Source of the DNA: an uncultured Acidimicrobiales bacterium
Lineage (GTDB): Bacteria; Actinomycetota; Acidimicrobiia; Acidimicrobiales; Aldehydirespiratoraceae
Length of the DNA: 64,000 nucleotides
Direction: 5' to 3'
NCBI GenBank assembly: GCA_905480195.1
Contig: CAJQPN010000048.1
Location: 1 to 64,000, forward strand
Shown here: piece after piece, positions 1 through 8,055 of the stretch
Numbering within the stretch: the stretch's first letter is position 1
Layout: the number at the start of each line of letters is the position of its first letter
Notes under the pieces: model-generated
What the model saw: only the letters and a program-made list of their open reading frames with translations
Databases searched by the model: none
Told to the model about the DNA's origin: nothing
Made by a program: the position numbers and the translations under genes

Positions 1-149
1 TTCCTCGATAATCGCTGATGCCTCTTGTTATCCTCGTCGAACTCGCGCTCGGCGAAGAGGGTGGGGATACGCAGGATCGAGCGAGTGTGGGCTTGACCCA
101 TCCAACCGAAGCCGACGACACCGACTCGGATCTTCTTGCGTGCGGTCAC
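1..149 (-). CDS. Gfo/Idh/MocA-family oxidoreductase, N-terminal part (cut by window edge)
   Basis: Not in the ORF track because it is truncated by the window start. The minus strand from a GTG at 149 reads VTARKKIRVGVVGFGWMGQ, a classic Rossmann GxGxxG NAD(P)-binding start of the Gfo/Idh/MocA family, and stays open to base 1. An AAGGAG ribosome binding site lies 9 bases before this GTG; a GTG at 155 in the same frame is closer to it and less likely. It is the last visible gene of the inositol-type operon, so an inositol or inosose 2-dehydrogenase (IolG/IolX-like) is a reasonable guess. About 49 residues are visible, so the substrate cannot be assigned. Confidence 0.75.
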   Translation of the reverse strand, partial: MTARKKIRVGVVGFGWMGQAHTRSILRIPTLFAEREFDEDNKRHQRLSR

Positions 150-213
150 GGACACAGACTCCTTGGTCGTATGGGTGTTCTTTGCCTACTGTCGAGTCGG
201 GGCACTGCGCCGC

Positions 214-1152
214 TCATGACTGCTCCAGAACGTCGTAGACGTGTGGGTTGACGACATCGATCGGACGATGGCCGTCGAGAACGCTGCGGGCGTTTGCGAT
301 GGCTCCCGAATACATGCGGATGCGGCCTTTATCTGTGGCCGACGCAATGTGGGGGGTGACCACGACGTTGTCGCGATGCAGCAGCGTATGGTCGGGGTCG
401 AGCGGCTCTGGGTCGGTGACGTCGAGACCTGCTGCGTAGATCTTTCCGGCATCGAGGGCGTCGATCAGCGCCTGGGTATCGATCGAGCCGCCGCGGGCGG
501 CGTTGATGATCACGACGCCGTCCTGCATCCGCGCGATCGTGTCGGCGTTGACGAGGTTGCGGGTCTCGTCGCTGAGTGGTGTGTGCAGGGTAATGATCCG
601 GCTCTCGGCGAGGATCGCTTCGAAGTCCACCTGTTCGTGGTCGGTGACCTCGACGTAGGGGTCGCAGACGAGCACCCGCATGTCCATCGCAGCGCACATG
701 CGCGCGACGCGACTACCGATGCGGCCGTGGCCGACGACGCCGACGGTGGCGCCGCTGAGTTCGATGCCCTCGTGGGCGGCGTAGAAGTCTTGGCGCCCCT
801 GCCGAAGCCGAGCGACGTTGTTGGCGGTGAACTTCGTGGCCGCCAACAGCAGGCTCATCGTGTGCTCGGCAGTCGAGATCGTTGGGGCGTCGGGCGTGTT
901 GCACACGACGATGCCACGAGCTGCTGCGGCATCGAGATCGACCGTGTCGAAGCCAATACCCGAACGGGAAATGACCTTCAGCTCCGGCGCCTGATCCATC
1001 CGTTCGGCGTCCCAGCGCGACGACCCGGCGATCGCCGCCCGACACGTCGGCAACCCGGCCATGTCGGGGCCGACGACGTCCCACGACTCGTCGAAGAGTT
1101 CAGCCAGGTACGGCGGAAGTTCGCGATCGATGTAGATGTGATCAGACACCAT
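214..1152 (-). CDS. D-isomer specific 2-hydroxyacid dehydrogenase (NAD-dependent)
   Basis: About 312 residues. A Rossmann domain carries VGVVGHGRIGSRVARM in the middle. The catalytic Arg lies in INAARGG, the Glu in DVTDPEPL and the His in TPHIAS, so the Arg-Glu-His set of the phosphoglycerate dehydrogenase/CtBP-like family is complete. The ORF track start at 1230 is too early. A GGAGG site just upstream favours the ATG at 1152 or the GTG at 1149. The gene overlaps the 3' end of iolB by about 10 bases, so it is translationally coupled into the operon. This family is not one of the standard iol enzymes; it may reduce or oxidise a keto acid intermediate. The substrate is unknown. Confidence 0.85.
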   Translation of the reverse strand: MVSDHIYIDRELPPYLAELFDESWDVVGPDMAGLPTCRAAIAGSSRWDAERMDQAPELKVISRSGIGFDTVDLDAAAARGIVVCNTPDAPTISTAEHTMSLLLAATKFTANNVARLRQGRQDFYAAHEGIELSGATVGVVGHGRIGSRVARMCAAMDMRVLVCDPYVEVTDHEQVDFEAILAESRIITLHTPLSDETRNLVNADTIARMQDGVVIINAARGGSIDTQALIDALDAGKIYAAGLDVTDPEPLDPDHTLLHRDNVVVTPHIASATDKGRIRMYSGAIANARSVLDGHRPIDVVNPHVYDVLEQS

Positions 1153-2053
1153 GTCCTCCGGGGTCGGTCTTTCCGTGTGGCGTGACCATCGGGCAGCGCG
1201 GATCGAGCGGCATGTCGCTCCAGTCGTCACGGACCCAGTGATGGGCAGGATCGTCGCAATACGCCATCGAGCGCTTCCCGCCTGGGCCTGCGAGGACGTT
1301 CAGGTAGTACATGTCGTAGCCCGGCGCTGCAATGCACGGGCCGTGGTAACCGCGGGGAACGAGGAAGACGTCCCCGTCGCCGACCGCGACGTTCTCGTCG
1401 ATCGAACGGTCGTCGGTGTAGGTCCGGTGCATGCCGAAGCCGTCGGCGCTGTACTCAGCCGTCCCAGCTCTGCCGATGCGGAAGTAGTAGATCTCCTCGT
1501 TGGCGACCTCGCACTCCGGGCTGTCATCGTGCTTGTGGGGCGGATAGGACGACCAGTTTCCGTCTGGCGTGTACACCTCGACACACATGATCTTGTCGGC
1601 GTGGCCCCAGCGCTCGGGCGAACCGAAATTAGAGATCTGACGAGTGGCCTGTCCCCCACCTCGCACCTCAATCCCGATCCCACCGGTGGCTCCGTACGCA
1701 GGAGAAAGCTTGCGGTCACAATGCGAACTTGCGATGGCAACCTCGCCACCGGCGCCGCTGATCTCGAACCGGGTGTCGCGTCCGACATAGAGAAAGTCAC
1801 TTACCCGAGCGAAGACCGACTCGCGGCCTTCGAGCAAGAATGACTCGCCGACATCATCGATCTGCACGGTCACGTCGGCAGCCGACAGCGGGAGGATCAT
1901 CACCTCCCGGTCACCGGTCTCGAACGATCGCTGTCGCGCGGGCCCGAGATCGATCACGTCGAGTCCGGTGTACGTCCAGCCGGCCTGCTCGGCGGTGAGC
2001 GACACCGGGTCGGGGCCGGCCGCGAGTGAGCCCAACGGGTAATGCAACGTCAT
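1142..2053 (-). CDS. iolB: 5-deoxy-glucuronate isomerase IolB
   Basis: 303 residues, the usual length for IolB, a double-cupin isomerase that converts 5-deoxy-D-glucuronate to 5-dehydro-2-deoxy-D-gluconate in myo-inositol breakdown. The metal-binding cupin motif SSYPPHKHDD with a downstream Glu in NEEIYYFRI is clear, as is the second conserved block VPRGYHGPCIAAPGYDMYYL. Start ATG at 2053 overlaps the iolC stop by 4 bases (ATGA), so iolC and iolB are coupled and act on consecutive steps. Cytoplasmic. Confidence 0.93.
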   Translation of the reverse strand: MTLHYPLGSLAAGPDPVSLTAEQAGWTYTGLDVIDLGPARQRSFETGDREVMILPLSAADVTVQIDDVGESFLLEGRESVFARVSDFLYVGRDTRFEISGAGGEVAIASSHCDRKLSPAYGATGGIGIEVRGGGQATRQISNFGSPERWGHADKIMCVEVYTPDGNWSSYPPHKHDDSPECEVANEEIYYFRIGRAGTAEYSADGFGMHRTYTDDRSIDENVAVGDGDVFLVPRGYHGPCIAAPGYDMYYLNVLAGPGGKRSMAYCDDPAHHWVRDDWSDMPLDPRCPMVTPHGKTDPGGHGV

Positions 2054-3003
2054 CGAGATTCACGCTCCTCGAGGAACGCATCGACCTCTGCGGCCGTTGG
2101 CATGTCATCGGCACACATCATGCGGGAGGCGACGATCGCTCCTGCTGCGTTTCCGTAACGAATGGTTTTCGGCAACGACCAGCCTTCGAGCAACCCGTGG
2201 CAGAAGGCCCCACCGAAGGCATCGCCTGAGCCGAGCCCACACACGACCTCGACCGGGAAGGGGGCGAGTCGCTCTCGGTGGTCGGTGGTGGCGACCATCA
2301 CGCCGTCACCGCCGAGCTTCACGATGGCGGCGTCGAGACCACGTTCAAGCAGGCGGTCGGCGGCCTCGTCGGGATCGCCGGTCCCAACCGCTACCTCACA
2401 CTCCTTGCGATTGCCGATCGCAATCGTGACGTGGTCGAGCATCGGCGAGATGATCTCATGGGCCTCGCCCTCTGACTCCCAGAACATGGGCCGCCAATCG
2501 AGGTCGAGGACCGTGTGGGTTCGGCGGGCCCGGTACCGGAGTAACTCGGTGACCGTGATCCGGCTCTGATCAAAGGCAAAGCGGCTCGCCGGTACCCAGA
2601 AAATGCGGGCCTCCGAGACTGCATCGACCAACTCATCGGTGGCCTCGATCTCCATGTCAGGAGCCGCCGGTTCGCGATAGAAGAAGATCGTGGGGTCGTC
2701 GGGCGGATCGAGTTCTGCGAACGCCAGCGGCGTCTTGAGTGTCGGATGCGTGGCCACGAAGCGAGGGTCGACGTTGAACGTGTGCTCGAGGGCGTGCGCG
2801 ACGTAGCGGCCGAACTGGTCGTTACCGACGCGCGTAGCGACTGCGACGTGATGGCCGTAGCGAGCGGCCGCAACGGCGACGTTGGTGGCGGTACCGCCGA
2901 TCGACTTGCGAAACGATGTGACCTCAGACATCGACACGCCGACTTGTTCGGCGTAGAGGTCGACGCTCACCCGTCCGATCGAGAGGAGATCGAGCGTCGA
3001 CAC
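2050..3003 (-). CDS. iolC: 5-dehydro-2-deoxygluconokinase IolC (PfkB family)
   Basis: 317 residues, a ribokinase/PfkB-fold sugar kinase that phosphorylates 5-dehydro-2-deoxy-D-gluconate. The N-terminal PfkB signature is seen around KSIGGTATNVAVAAARYG and the C-terminal anion hole/catalytic Asp in GLGSGDAFGGAFCHGL. The N-terminus (LLSIGRVSVDLYAEQVG) is the form typical of IolC rather than of fructokinase or ribokinase. The direct 4-base overlap with iolB supports the assignment. In transcription order it lies 126 bases behind the ABC ATPase, separated by a strongly structured spacer. Confidence 0.92.
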   Translation of the reverse strand: MSTLDLLSIGRVSVDLYAEQVGVSMSEVTSFRKSIGGTATNVAVAAARYGHHVAVATRVGNDQFGRYVAHALEHTFNVDPRFVATHPTLKTPLAFAELDPPDDPTIFFYREPAAPDMEIEATDELVDAVSEARIFWVPASRFAFDQSRITVTELLRYRARRTHTVLDLDWRPMFWESEGEAHEIISPMLDHVTIAIGNRKECEVAVGTGDPDEAADRLLERGLDAAIVKLGGDGVMVATTDHRERLAPFPVEVVCGLGSGDAFGGAFCHGLLEGWSLPKTIRYGNAAGAIVASRMMCADDMPTAAEVDAFLEERESR

Positions 3004-3039
3004 GGCGCTCAGCCCCCTCGCCCCGCGGGCTCGGGTCGG

Positions 3040-3121
3040 CGGTTCAGGGGATATGGCTCACGACGGCGGGCCCCCCGACCGGTCTCCTGAACCGTTCGGC
3101 GAGCGGGAGCAATACGGTTCA
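3040..3121 (-). promoter_or_regulatory. Mutually exclusive intercistronic stem-loops between ABC ATPase and iolC
   Basis: The segment 3083-3095 can pair two ways. With 3040-3051 (CGGTTCAGGGGA against TCTCCTGAACCG) it makes a 12-bp stem with one G-U pair. With 3114-3121 (ACGGTTCA against TGAACCGT) it makes a perfect 8-bp stem. In the minus-strand transcript the short stem forms first, immediately after the ATPase stop codon. No T-tract follows, so a simple intrinsic terminator is not supported. An RNA-processing or attenuator role that sets transporter versus enzyme levels is inference. Confidence 0.4.
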
Positions 3122-3129
3122 TACCGGGC

Positions 3130-3906
3130 TCATTCGTTCTCGAGTTCGTGGGTGAGCTGATCAAGTTCGGCGCCACCGGCCATCATCCGCACCAACTCGT
3201 CGCGAGACAGTCCTTCCTTCGGGAAATTACCCATGGAACGTCCGCGGTTGAGGATCACAAACCGGTCACCGACCGGGTACGCGTGGTGGGGGTTGTGCGT
3301 GATGAAGATCACGCCGAGGCCACGATCACGTGCGGCCTTGATGTACTTCAGCACCACACCGGACTGCTTGACGCCGAGCGCAGACGTGGGTTCGTCGAGG
3401 ATCAACACCTTGGCGCCGAAGTACGCAGCGCGGGCGATGGCAACCGACTGCCGCTCGCCGCCAGAGAGCGTGCCGACGGGCTGCTCAGTGTCGCGGATGT
3501 CGATCCCCATCTTGGAGAGCTCTTCCTTTGCGATGGCCTTCGCCTTCTTGGTGTCGATCCACTGGATCGGCCATCGGCCTTTCGTGGGTTCGGCACCCAT
3601 CCAGAAATTCCGCCACACCGACATGAGCGGCACCATGGCGAGGTCCTGGTAGACGGTGGCAATACCGGCATCAAGCGACTGGCGTGGATGCGTGAAGGTG
3701 ACCTCGTTGCCGTTCATTCGGACCGTGCCGTCGGTGGGTTGATGCACACCGGAGAGGATCTTGATGAAGGTCGACTTGCCTGCACCGTTGTCGCCGAGCA
3801 CACAGGTGACTTCGCCTGCATTGACCGACGTCGAGACGTCGGTCAGGGCGATGATGTTGCCGTAGTACTTGGAGATGTCTTCGAGTTCGAGAAGTGGTGC
3901 ACTCAT
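3130..3906 (-). CDS. Sugar (inositol-type) ABC transporter ATP-binding protein, single domain
   Basis: 258 residues from the ATG at 3906; the longer track ORF runs backwards into the permease gene. Walker A is [15 protein letters not shown], the signature [15 protein letters not shown], Walker [12 protein letters not shown], and the H-loop lies in FITHNPHHA. It resembles half of RbsA/XylG-type ATPases, so it should act as a homodimer rather than the fused double-domain form common in this family. The start overlaps the permease stop by 4 bases. It powers sugar or polyol uptake through the adjacent permease. Inositol as substrate is inferred from iolB and iolC in the same operon. Confidence 0.92.
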   Translation of the reverse strand: MSAPLLELEDISKYYGNIIALTDVSTSVNAGEVTCVLGDNGAGKSTFIKILSGVHQPTDGTVRMNGNEVTFTHPRQSLDAGIATVYQDLAMVPLMSVWRNFWMGAEPTKGRWPIQWIDTKKAKAIAKEELSKMGIDIRDTEQPVGTLSGGERQSVAIARAAYFGAKVLILDEPTSALGVKQSGVVLKYIKAARDRGLGVIFITHNPHHAYPVGDRFVILNRGRSMGNFPKEGLSRDELVRMMAGGAELDQLTHELENE

Positions 3907-5822
3907 CGTCGTAACGCCTCCGCCTTCAGTCGTAGGTACCGATTCGAGACCACCGCCACGAGCAGGATCACTCCGAGAAAGAGGAATCGCCAGTCGGTGT
4001 TCCAACGGGCCGCCGAGATGCCGATGAGCGGCATGGCCATGATCATCGCCCCAATGGCACCACCGGCCGCCGAGCCGTAGCCACCCGTTAGCAGGCACCC
4101 TCCGACGACGGCAGCGATGATGTACTCGAACTCCTTGCCGTCACCGGTGTTGGCCTGGATCGAGTTGATTCGGAAGGCAACGAGCACACCGACCAGCCAC
4201 GCTGCGAACGACACGATCATGAAGAGCTGGGTCTTGGTTCGCCCAGCAGGGACGCCGACCTGACGAGCAGCTTCCTTGTTGCCGCCTACTGCGAACGTCC
4301 AGCCACCGAACTTGGTGCGGGCGAGCATCCAAACCATCACGCTCGTAAAGGCGAGGAACCACAAGACGCGAACCGAGGTCTTGGTGGGCGGAATGTCGGC
4401 GAGCAGTTCGGCCTCGGTGACGAAGAGGAGGCGGAAGGCAATCCCGGCCAAGATCGACAGCACGCCGACGATCATCATGATGTAGCCGGACCGGTCTGCG
4501 CCTCGATCGACGAAGCGACGCTCCTCGAAGCGAGAGACAACAAGGCCCCAGGCAAAAACGATCAGCGCACCGGCGAGCAGGATCGTGAACAGTGATGCCC
4601 GGAACTTGGCTGATTCAGAATCGAGGAAGACGACTGCAGCTACGAGGAGGACACCGCTCGCCAGCGCCGTAGTGACAACAAACTTCGTGGCCGCATTGAT
4701 CGAAAGCGCCGCCTGGGAAACCATCGCAAGCAGCCCGAGACCGGTGACCATGAGACCAACCGAGACGATCGCCCGGATCCCTTGCACCGTGAACGGGAAC
4801 ACGAACTGCGCTTCAGACGAGGAATCGATCACCATCGCGACCGCGCCACCGATCACGACGAGCACAATGCCCAAAGCCAGACGATTGCGAAGTGTGGCGT
4901 CGAACTGAATGGTGCCCCGGTCGACCAACGGCTCAAAGCGCCACTGGCAGTAACCATGGAGGCCAATGAGGACACCGACTGTGATCACCGCGGCCGAGAG
5001 CACGTTCCCACCGGTGCCGTCGGTGCCGTGCATGAGACCTACACCGGCCACGCCGAATGCAAGACCGACGAGGAACTGGATCATGCCTGCCGTGTTGGGC
5101 GTCGAGCGCCGGGCGAACCAGAGCTCGGCGACAGCCAGCACGAGGATCGTGAAGCCGAGGAGCGGCAGCGAGGTATAGAAGAAGTCGCGCGCTTCGAGCT
5201 GGTGGGTGTTGCGCTCCCACTCCCCCGCGAAGATCGGGCGCCAGAAGTCATAGTCGGACGCTTCCTCGGTACTAGCGACCTGGATCTGGCCGACGAAACG
5301 GTTCGCCAATCCGAGCTTGAGACCCTTGAGAGAAAAGAATGTGGCCAGTGTGATGATGAAACTCGGTTGCCCCGTTCGCTCCACCATCGTGCCGTTGAGC
5401 CAACCGATACCAAGCGCCACGGCAAGGCCGAGCAACAGCGAGACCGACATTGGAAGGCCGAGACCCCCAAGCTCGCCCGTCTCTTTGACAATGAACACCG
5501 TGAGCATCGCCGTAGCACCTGTCATCGCTCCCGACGACAGATCGAACTCACCACCGATCATCAAGACCGAGACGGCAACGGCCATGATGCCAAGGCTGCT
5601 GGCGACGATGTCGATCCAACCCCAGCTCCCACCGGCGGTGCCGAAGGTCCCCGACACGGCCCAAAAGAACGTCCACACCCCGATAGCGCCGATGACGGCA
5701 CCAACCTCGGGGCGGATGAAGAGCCGCTGGAAGATGGAGCGATACGCGAGGCGCTCATCATCTCCGTTGGCAGCAGAACCGGCCATACCATCGGCCGGAA
5801 GAGACGCAGCTGCGTCGGTCAC
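3903..5822 (-). CDS. RbsC/XylH-type ABC sugar permease with a large internal insertion
   Basis: 639 residues from a GTG at 5822 with GGGGGAG five bases upstream; family members are usually 320-400. The N-terminal family block is present ([13 protein letters not shown] near residues 90-102). The C-terminal block begins around residue 510 ([14 protein letters not shown], then [15 protein letters not shown]). Between them sit roughly 300 extra residues with several hydrophobic stretches that look like added membrane segments (for example [42 protein letters not shown]). There is no stop or frame change, and codon use is like its neighbours. It is the membrane channel for the adjacent ATPase and binding protein. 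Confidence 0.88.
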   Translation of the reverse strand: MTDAAASLPADGMAGSAANGDDERLAYRSIFQRLFIRPEVGAVIGAIGVWTFFWAVSGTFGTAGGSWGWIDIVASSLGIMAVAVSVLMIGGEFDLSSGAMTGATAMLTVFIVKETGELGGLGLPMSVSLLLGLAVALGIGWLNGTMVERTGQPSFIITLATFFSLKGLKLGLANRFVGQIQVASTEEASDYDFWRPIFAGEWERNTHQLEARDFFYTSLPLLGFTILVLAVAELWFARRSTPNTAGMIQFLVGLAFGVAGVGLMHGTDGTGGNVLSAAVITVGVLIGLHGYCQWRFEPLVDRGTIQFDATLRNRLALGIVLVVIGGAVAMVIDSSSEAQFVFPFTVQGIRAIVSVGLMVTGLGLLAMVSQAALSINAATKFVVTTALASGVLLVAAVVFLDSESAKFRASLFTILLAGALIVFAWGLVVSRFEERRFVDRGADRSGYIMMIVGVLSILAGIAFRLLFVTEAELLADIPPTKTSVRVLWFLAFTSVMVWMLARTKFGGWTFAVGGNKEAARQVGVPAGRTKTQLFMIVSFAAWLVGVLVAFRINSIQANTGDGKEFEYIIAAVVGGCLLTGGYGSAAGGAIGAMIMAMPLIGISAARWNTDWRFLFLGVILLVAVVSNRYLRLKAEALRR

Positions 5823-5902
5823 GAGACTCCCCCCTCGTACGTGGGGCCGACGTCTGGAGACACCGGCCGAACCGGCATCGAAACTGCCGGGATTGCCGAC
5901 GG

Positions 5903-5934
5903 GTGGGGGTCGGTCCTGATGGACCGGCCCCCAC
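5903..5934 (-). promoter_or_regulatory. Strong stem-loop between binding-protein and permease genes
   Basis: A 14-bp stem (GTGGGGGTCGGTCC against GGACCGGCCCCCAC, one G-U pair) with the four-base loop TGAT lies in the 148-base gap between the binding-protein stop and the permease start. No T-run follows in the direction of transcription. Such hairpins commonly protect or partly terminate the message after a periplasmic binding protein gene, so that it is made in excess over the permease. That role is inferred here. Confidence 0.55.
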
Positions 5935-5970
5935 ACTCGTCAGGAACGATTCAGCTGAGAATCAGCTGGC

Positions 5971-6972
5971 TCAGCGGGTGCCCTGCTCGGAGAGAGCAAC
6001 AACAGCCGCAGCGTTGTCCGGCGTAACGAAGCCCGGACCGGTGAGAACCGGCAGACCGCCGCCAACCGTGTTCTGGTTGGTGACGTTGAGGTACAAGAAG
6101 AGCACGGTGAGGTAGCCCTGCAGGTACTGCTGCTGGTCGACGGTGAAGGCCACATCGCCGGCCTCGATGGCGGCAAGGAGGTCCGGGGTCATGTCGAAGC
6201 CACCGATGGTGACGTCACGACCGAGATCCTCAGCGGCACGAAGGGCGGACATGGTGATGACCGGGCCGACGCCGAGGATGCCGTCGATGTCAGGATCAGC
6301 GGCCAGCGTGGCGTTAATGGTGTTCTGCTGCTCAGCGGTATCGGCGTCGAGGCCCATGAAGGCGGTGACGACTTCCCCGTCGAAGGACTCGGCAAGACCA
6401 TCACAACGCTCGGTCAGGCCGACGTTGCCCTGCTCCTGCTGGGCGCAGAGAACCTTGGTGGCACCAGCGGCGTTGAACCGGAGACCAGCGCCGTTACCGG
6501 CGACGACCTCGGTCTGACCAACGTGGGTCAAGGCGCCGATGTCCTGGTAGTCGTTCGAGCCAGAGTTGAGCGTAATAACAGGGATACCGTTCGCTACAGC
6601 GTCCTGGAGCGGACCGACGAGGGCCGCGGGGTCGGGCAGCGATGCACCGATGCCGTTGGTGCCCTCCGAGACTGCAGCCTCGATGTCTTGGACCATCACG
6701 TTGGCGTCGTTGACACCCGGCTTCCAGACCACGGTGACACCGAGATCGGCAGCAGCGGCTTCAGCGCCGCGCTTGACGACCGACCAGAACGGGCCGTCGT
6801 CGGAGTGCGTGATGATGTGGAACGTGAGATCGCCACCCTGGGTTTGATCAACAGCCTCGTCGCCAGCGTCATCGCCGGCATCATCGGTGGTGTCATCGCT
6901 GTCGTCGCCACAGGAAGCGGCAAAGAGCACGATAGCCAGCAGTGCTGCCAGCCAGCGGAACTTCTTAGTCAT
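5971..6972 (-). CDS. Sugar ABC transporter substrate-binding lipoprotein
   Basis: 333 residues starting MTKKFRWLAALLAIVLF, with AGGAGGGG upstream. A lipoprotein signal ends at the lipobox FAASC and is followed by an acidic Asp/Gly-rich linker (GDDSDDTTDDAGDD) that spaces it from the membrane. The rest has the type I periplasmic binding fold of the RbsB group (HSDDGPFWSVVKRGAEAAA, NGIGASLPDPAAL, VDQQQYLQGYLTVLF). It should capture the sugar or polyol outside the cell for the permease and ATPase encoded next. The ORF track start at 7023 would extend upstream into iolE. Confidence 0.92.
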   Translation of the reverse strand: MTKKFRWLAALLAIVLFAASCGDDSDDTTDDAGDDAGDEAVDQTQGGDLTFHIITHSDDGPFWSVVKRGAEAAAADLGVTVVWKPGVNDANVMVQDIEAAVSEGTNGIGASLPDPAALVGPLQDAVANGIPVITLNSGSNDYQDIGALTHVGQTEVVAGNGAGLRFNAAGATKVLCAQQEQGNVGLTERCDGLAESFDGEVVTAFMGLDADTAEQQNTINATLAADPDIDGILGVGPVITMSALRAAEDLGRDVTIGGFDMTPDLLAAIEAGDVAFTVDQQQYLQGYLTVLFLYLNVTNQNTVGGGLPVLTGPGFVTPDNAAAVVALSEQGTR

Positions 6973-7019
6973 AGGGATTCCCCTCCTCAAGGGATTGCGT
7001 GGACCGTGTCCAATGCGAT

Positions 7020-7931
7020 TCACGATGCCGCTCGGGCTTCGGTGAACCGGGCATTGATAGCACGGAGATACTCGATGCTCCGAAGAACATCGATCTTGGG
7101 CCCCTCACCCGGCGCAGGCTCGCCGTCGGTGATGGCCGCGTCCTGTTCGATGACGTACCAGCGGTCGTAGCCGGTCATCTCGAGTTCGGTGACGATTTCA
7201 GCGATGGGCACGTCACCATCGCCCATAGTGCAGAACATGCCATTCTGAACGCCTTGCATGATCGACTGCTCGCCGGCGAAGACCGGAGCAGCCTTGTCCA
7301 GGTGCACGTCTTTGAGGTGCACGTGAACGATGCGTTCGCGAGCGTCACGAAGGAACTCGAGCGGGTCATAGCCGCCGATCAGTAGGTGCCCTGTGTCGAA
7401 GGTCCAGCCGACCTCACTGCGGTCGAGGACGTTTTTGACGTCCTCGGGACGTTCGATCATGGTGCCGATGTGCGGATGGATCGCTTGGTGCATGCCGTAC
7501 TCGGCGACGACGGCTTCGACCTCAGCGAGCATCACAGCCGTGTGATCCCACCCGGCGGCGTCGAGTTCGAAACGCGGACCCCAGTCGAGGCTTGCGACCA
7601 TGGAGGTGATGAACTCCGTGCCCCCGGCATTGCCCATCAGCTGCGCAGCACGGCGAGTATCGGCGAGCGTCTGCCGGCGCTGGGCTGGGTCGTGAAGAAC
7701 GAGAGGCACGAACCCGCCGATCATGGCGAGTCCGTAATGTGAGCAAAGGGCGCGAAGTTCGTTCGGGTCGCTGGGAAGATAGCCAGCGGAGCCGAGTTCG
7801 GTCGCAACGAGCCCGAGCTCTTGCATCTCGGAAAGCACGCGCTCGGGAGAAAGCTCAAGGCCCCATCCCGGCACTTCACACACTCCCCAGCTGATGGGTG
7901 CACCAGCTACACGACCAACAAAGCTCAACAC
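7020..7931 (-). CDS. IolE-like sugar phosphate isomerase/epimerase (probable inosose dehydratase)
   Basis: 303 residues of the AP endonuclease-2-like TIM barrel family. The N-terminus GAPISWGVCEVPGWG is the form seen in IolE/MocC-type inosose dehydratases. Candidate metal ligands lie in HPHIGTMIE, FDTGHLLIGG, HVHLKD and VIEQD. GTG at 7931 (or TTG at 7928) follows GGGGAG. It is the first gene of the operon, 38 bases from the LacI-type operator. Converting 2-keto-myo-inositol to the diketone intermediate is the likely job given iolB and iolC. A different xylose-isomerase-like substrate is possible. Confidence 0.75.
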   Translation of the reverse strand: MLSFVGRVAGAPISWGVCEVPGWGLELSPERVLSEMQELGLVATELGSAGYLPSDPNELRALCSHYGLAMIGGFVPLVLHDPAQRRQTLADTRRAAQLMGNAGGTEFITSMVASLDWGPRFELDAAGWDHTAVMLAEVEAVVAEYGMHQAIHPHIGTMIERPEDVKNVLDRSEVGWTFDTGHLLIGGYDPLEFLRDARERIVHVHLKDVHLDKAAPVFAGEQSIMQGVQNGMFCTMGDGDVPIAEIVTELEMTGYDRWYVIEQDAAITDGEPAPGEGPKIDVLRSIEYLRAINARFTEARAAS

Positions 7932-7968
7932 GTTCTCCCCGGGCCTGTCGGCCCATTCATCCCCATTG

Positions 7969-7986
7969 CATTAGAGCGCTCTAATG
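7969..7986. promoter_or_regulatory. LacI-family operator, perfect 18-bp palindrome
   Basis: CATTAGAGCGCTCTAATG is a perfect inverted repeat with the central CG typical of LacI/GalR-family operators. It lies between the divergent iol-type operon (start 7931) and the LacI-family gene (start 8056). It abuts the -10 region of the minus-strand promoter, and is placed to repress the operon and probably to autoregulate the regulator. Confidence 0.8.
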
Positions 7987-8012
7987 AATACGGTTATGAT
8001 ACCGGCTGTCAA
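7985..8012 (-). promoter_or_regulatory. Candidate promoter of the inositol-type operon; overlapping -10 for the LacI gene
   Basis: On the minus strand a perfect TTGACA (8012-8007) is followed after 16 bases by TATTCA (7990-7985), which touches the operator. On the plus strand TATGAT at 7995-8000 fits a TANNNT -10 for the regulator gene. The two promoters would overlap back to back. Confidence 0.5.
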
Positions 8013-8055
8013 TCGAAACCGGACCTCACGGCTACTGGCTTAGGGGCTAACCACA

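Noticed and set aside
4782-6026. 414-residue plus ORF opposite the permease
   Set aside because: Charged, low-hydrophobicity antisense translation of the high-GC permease gene; no domain or start signal.
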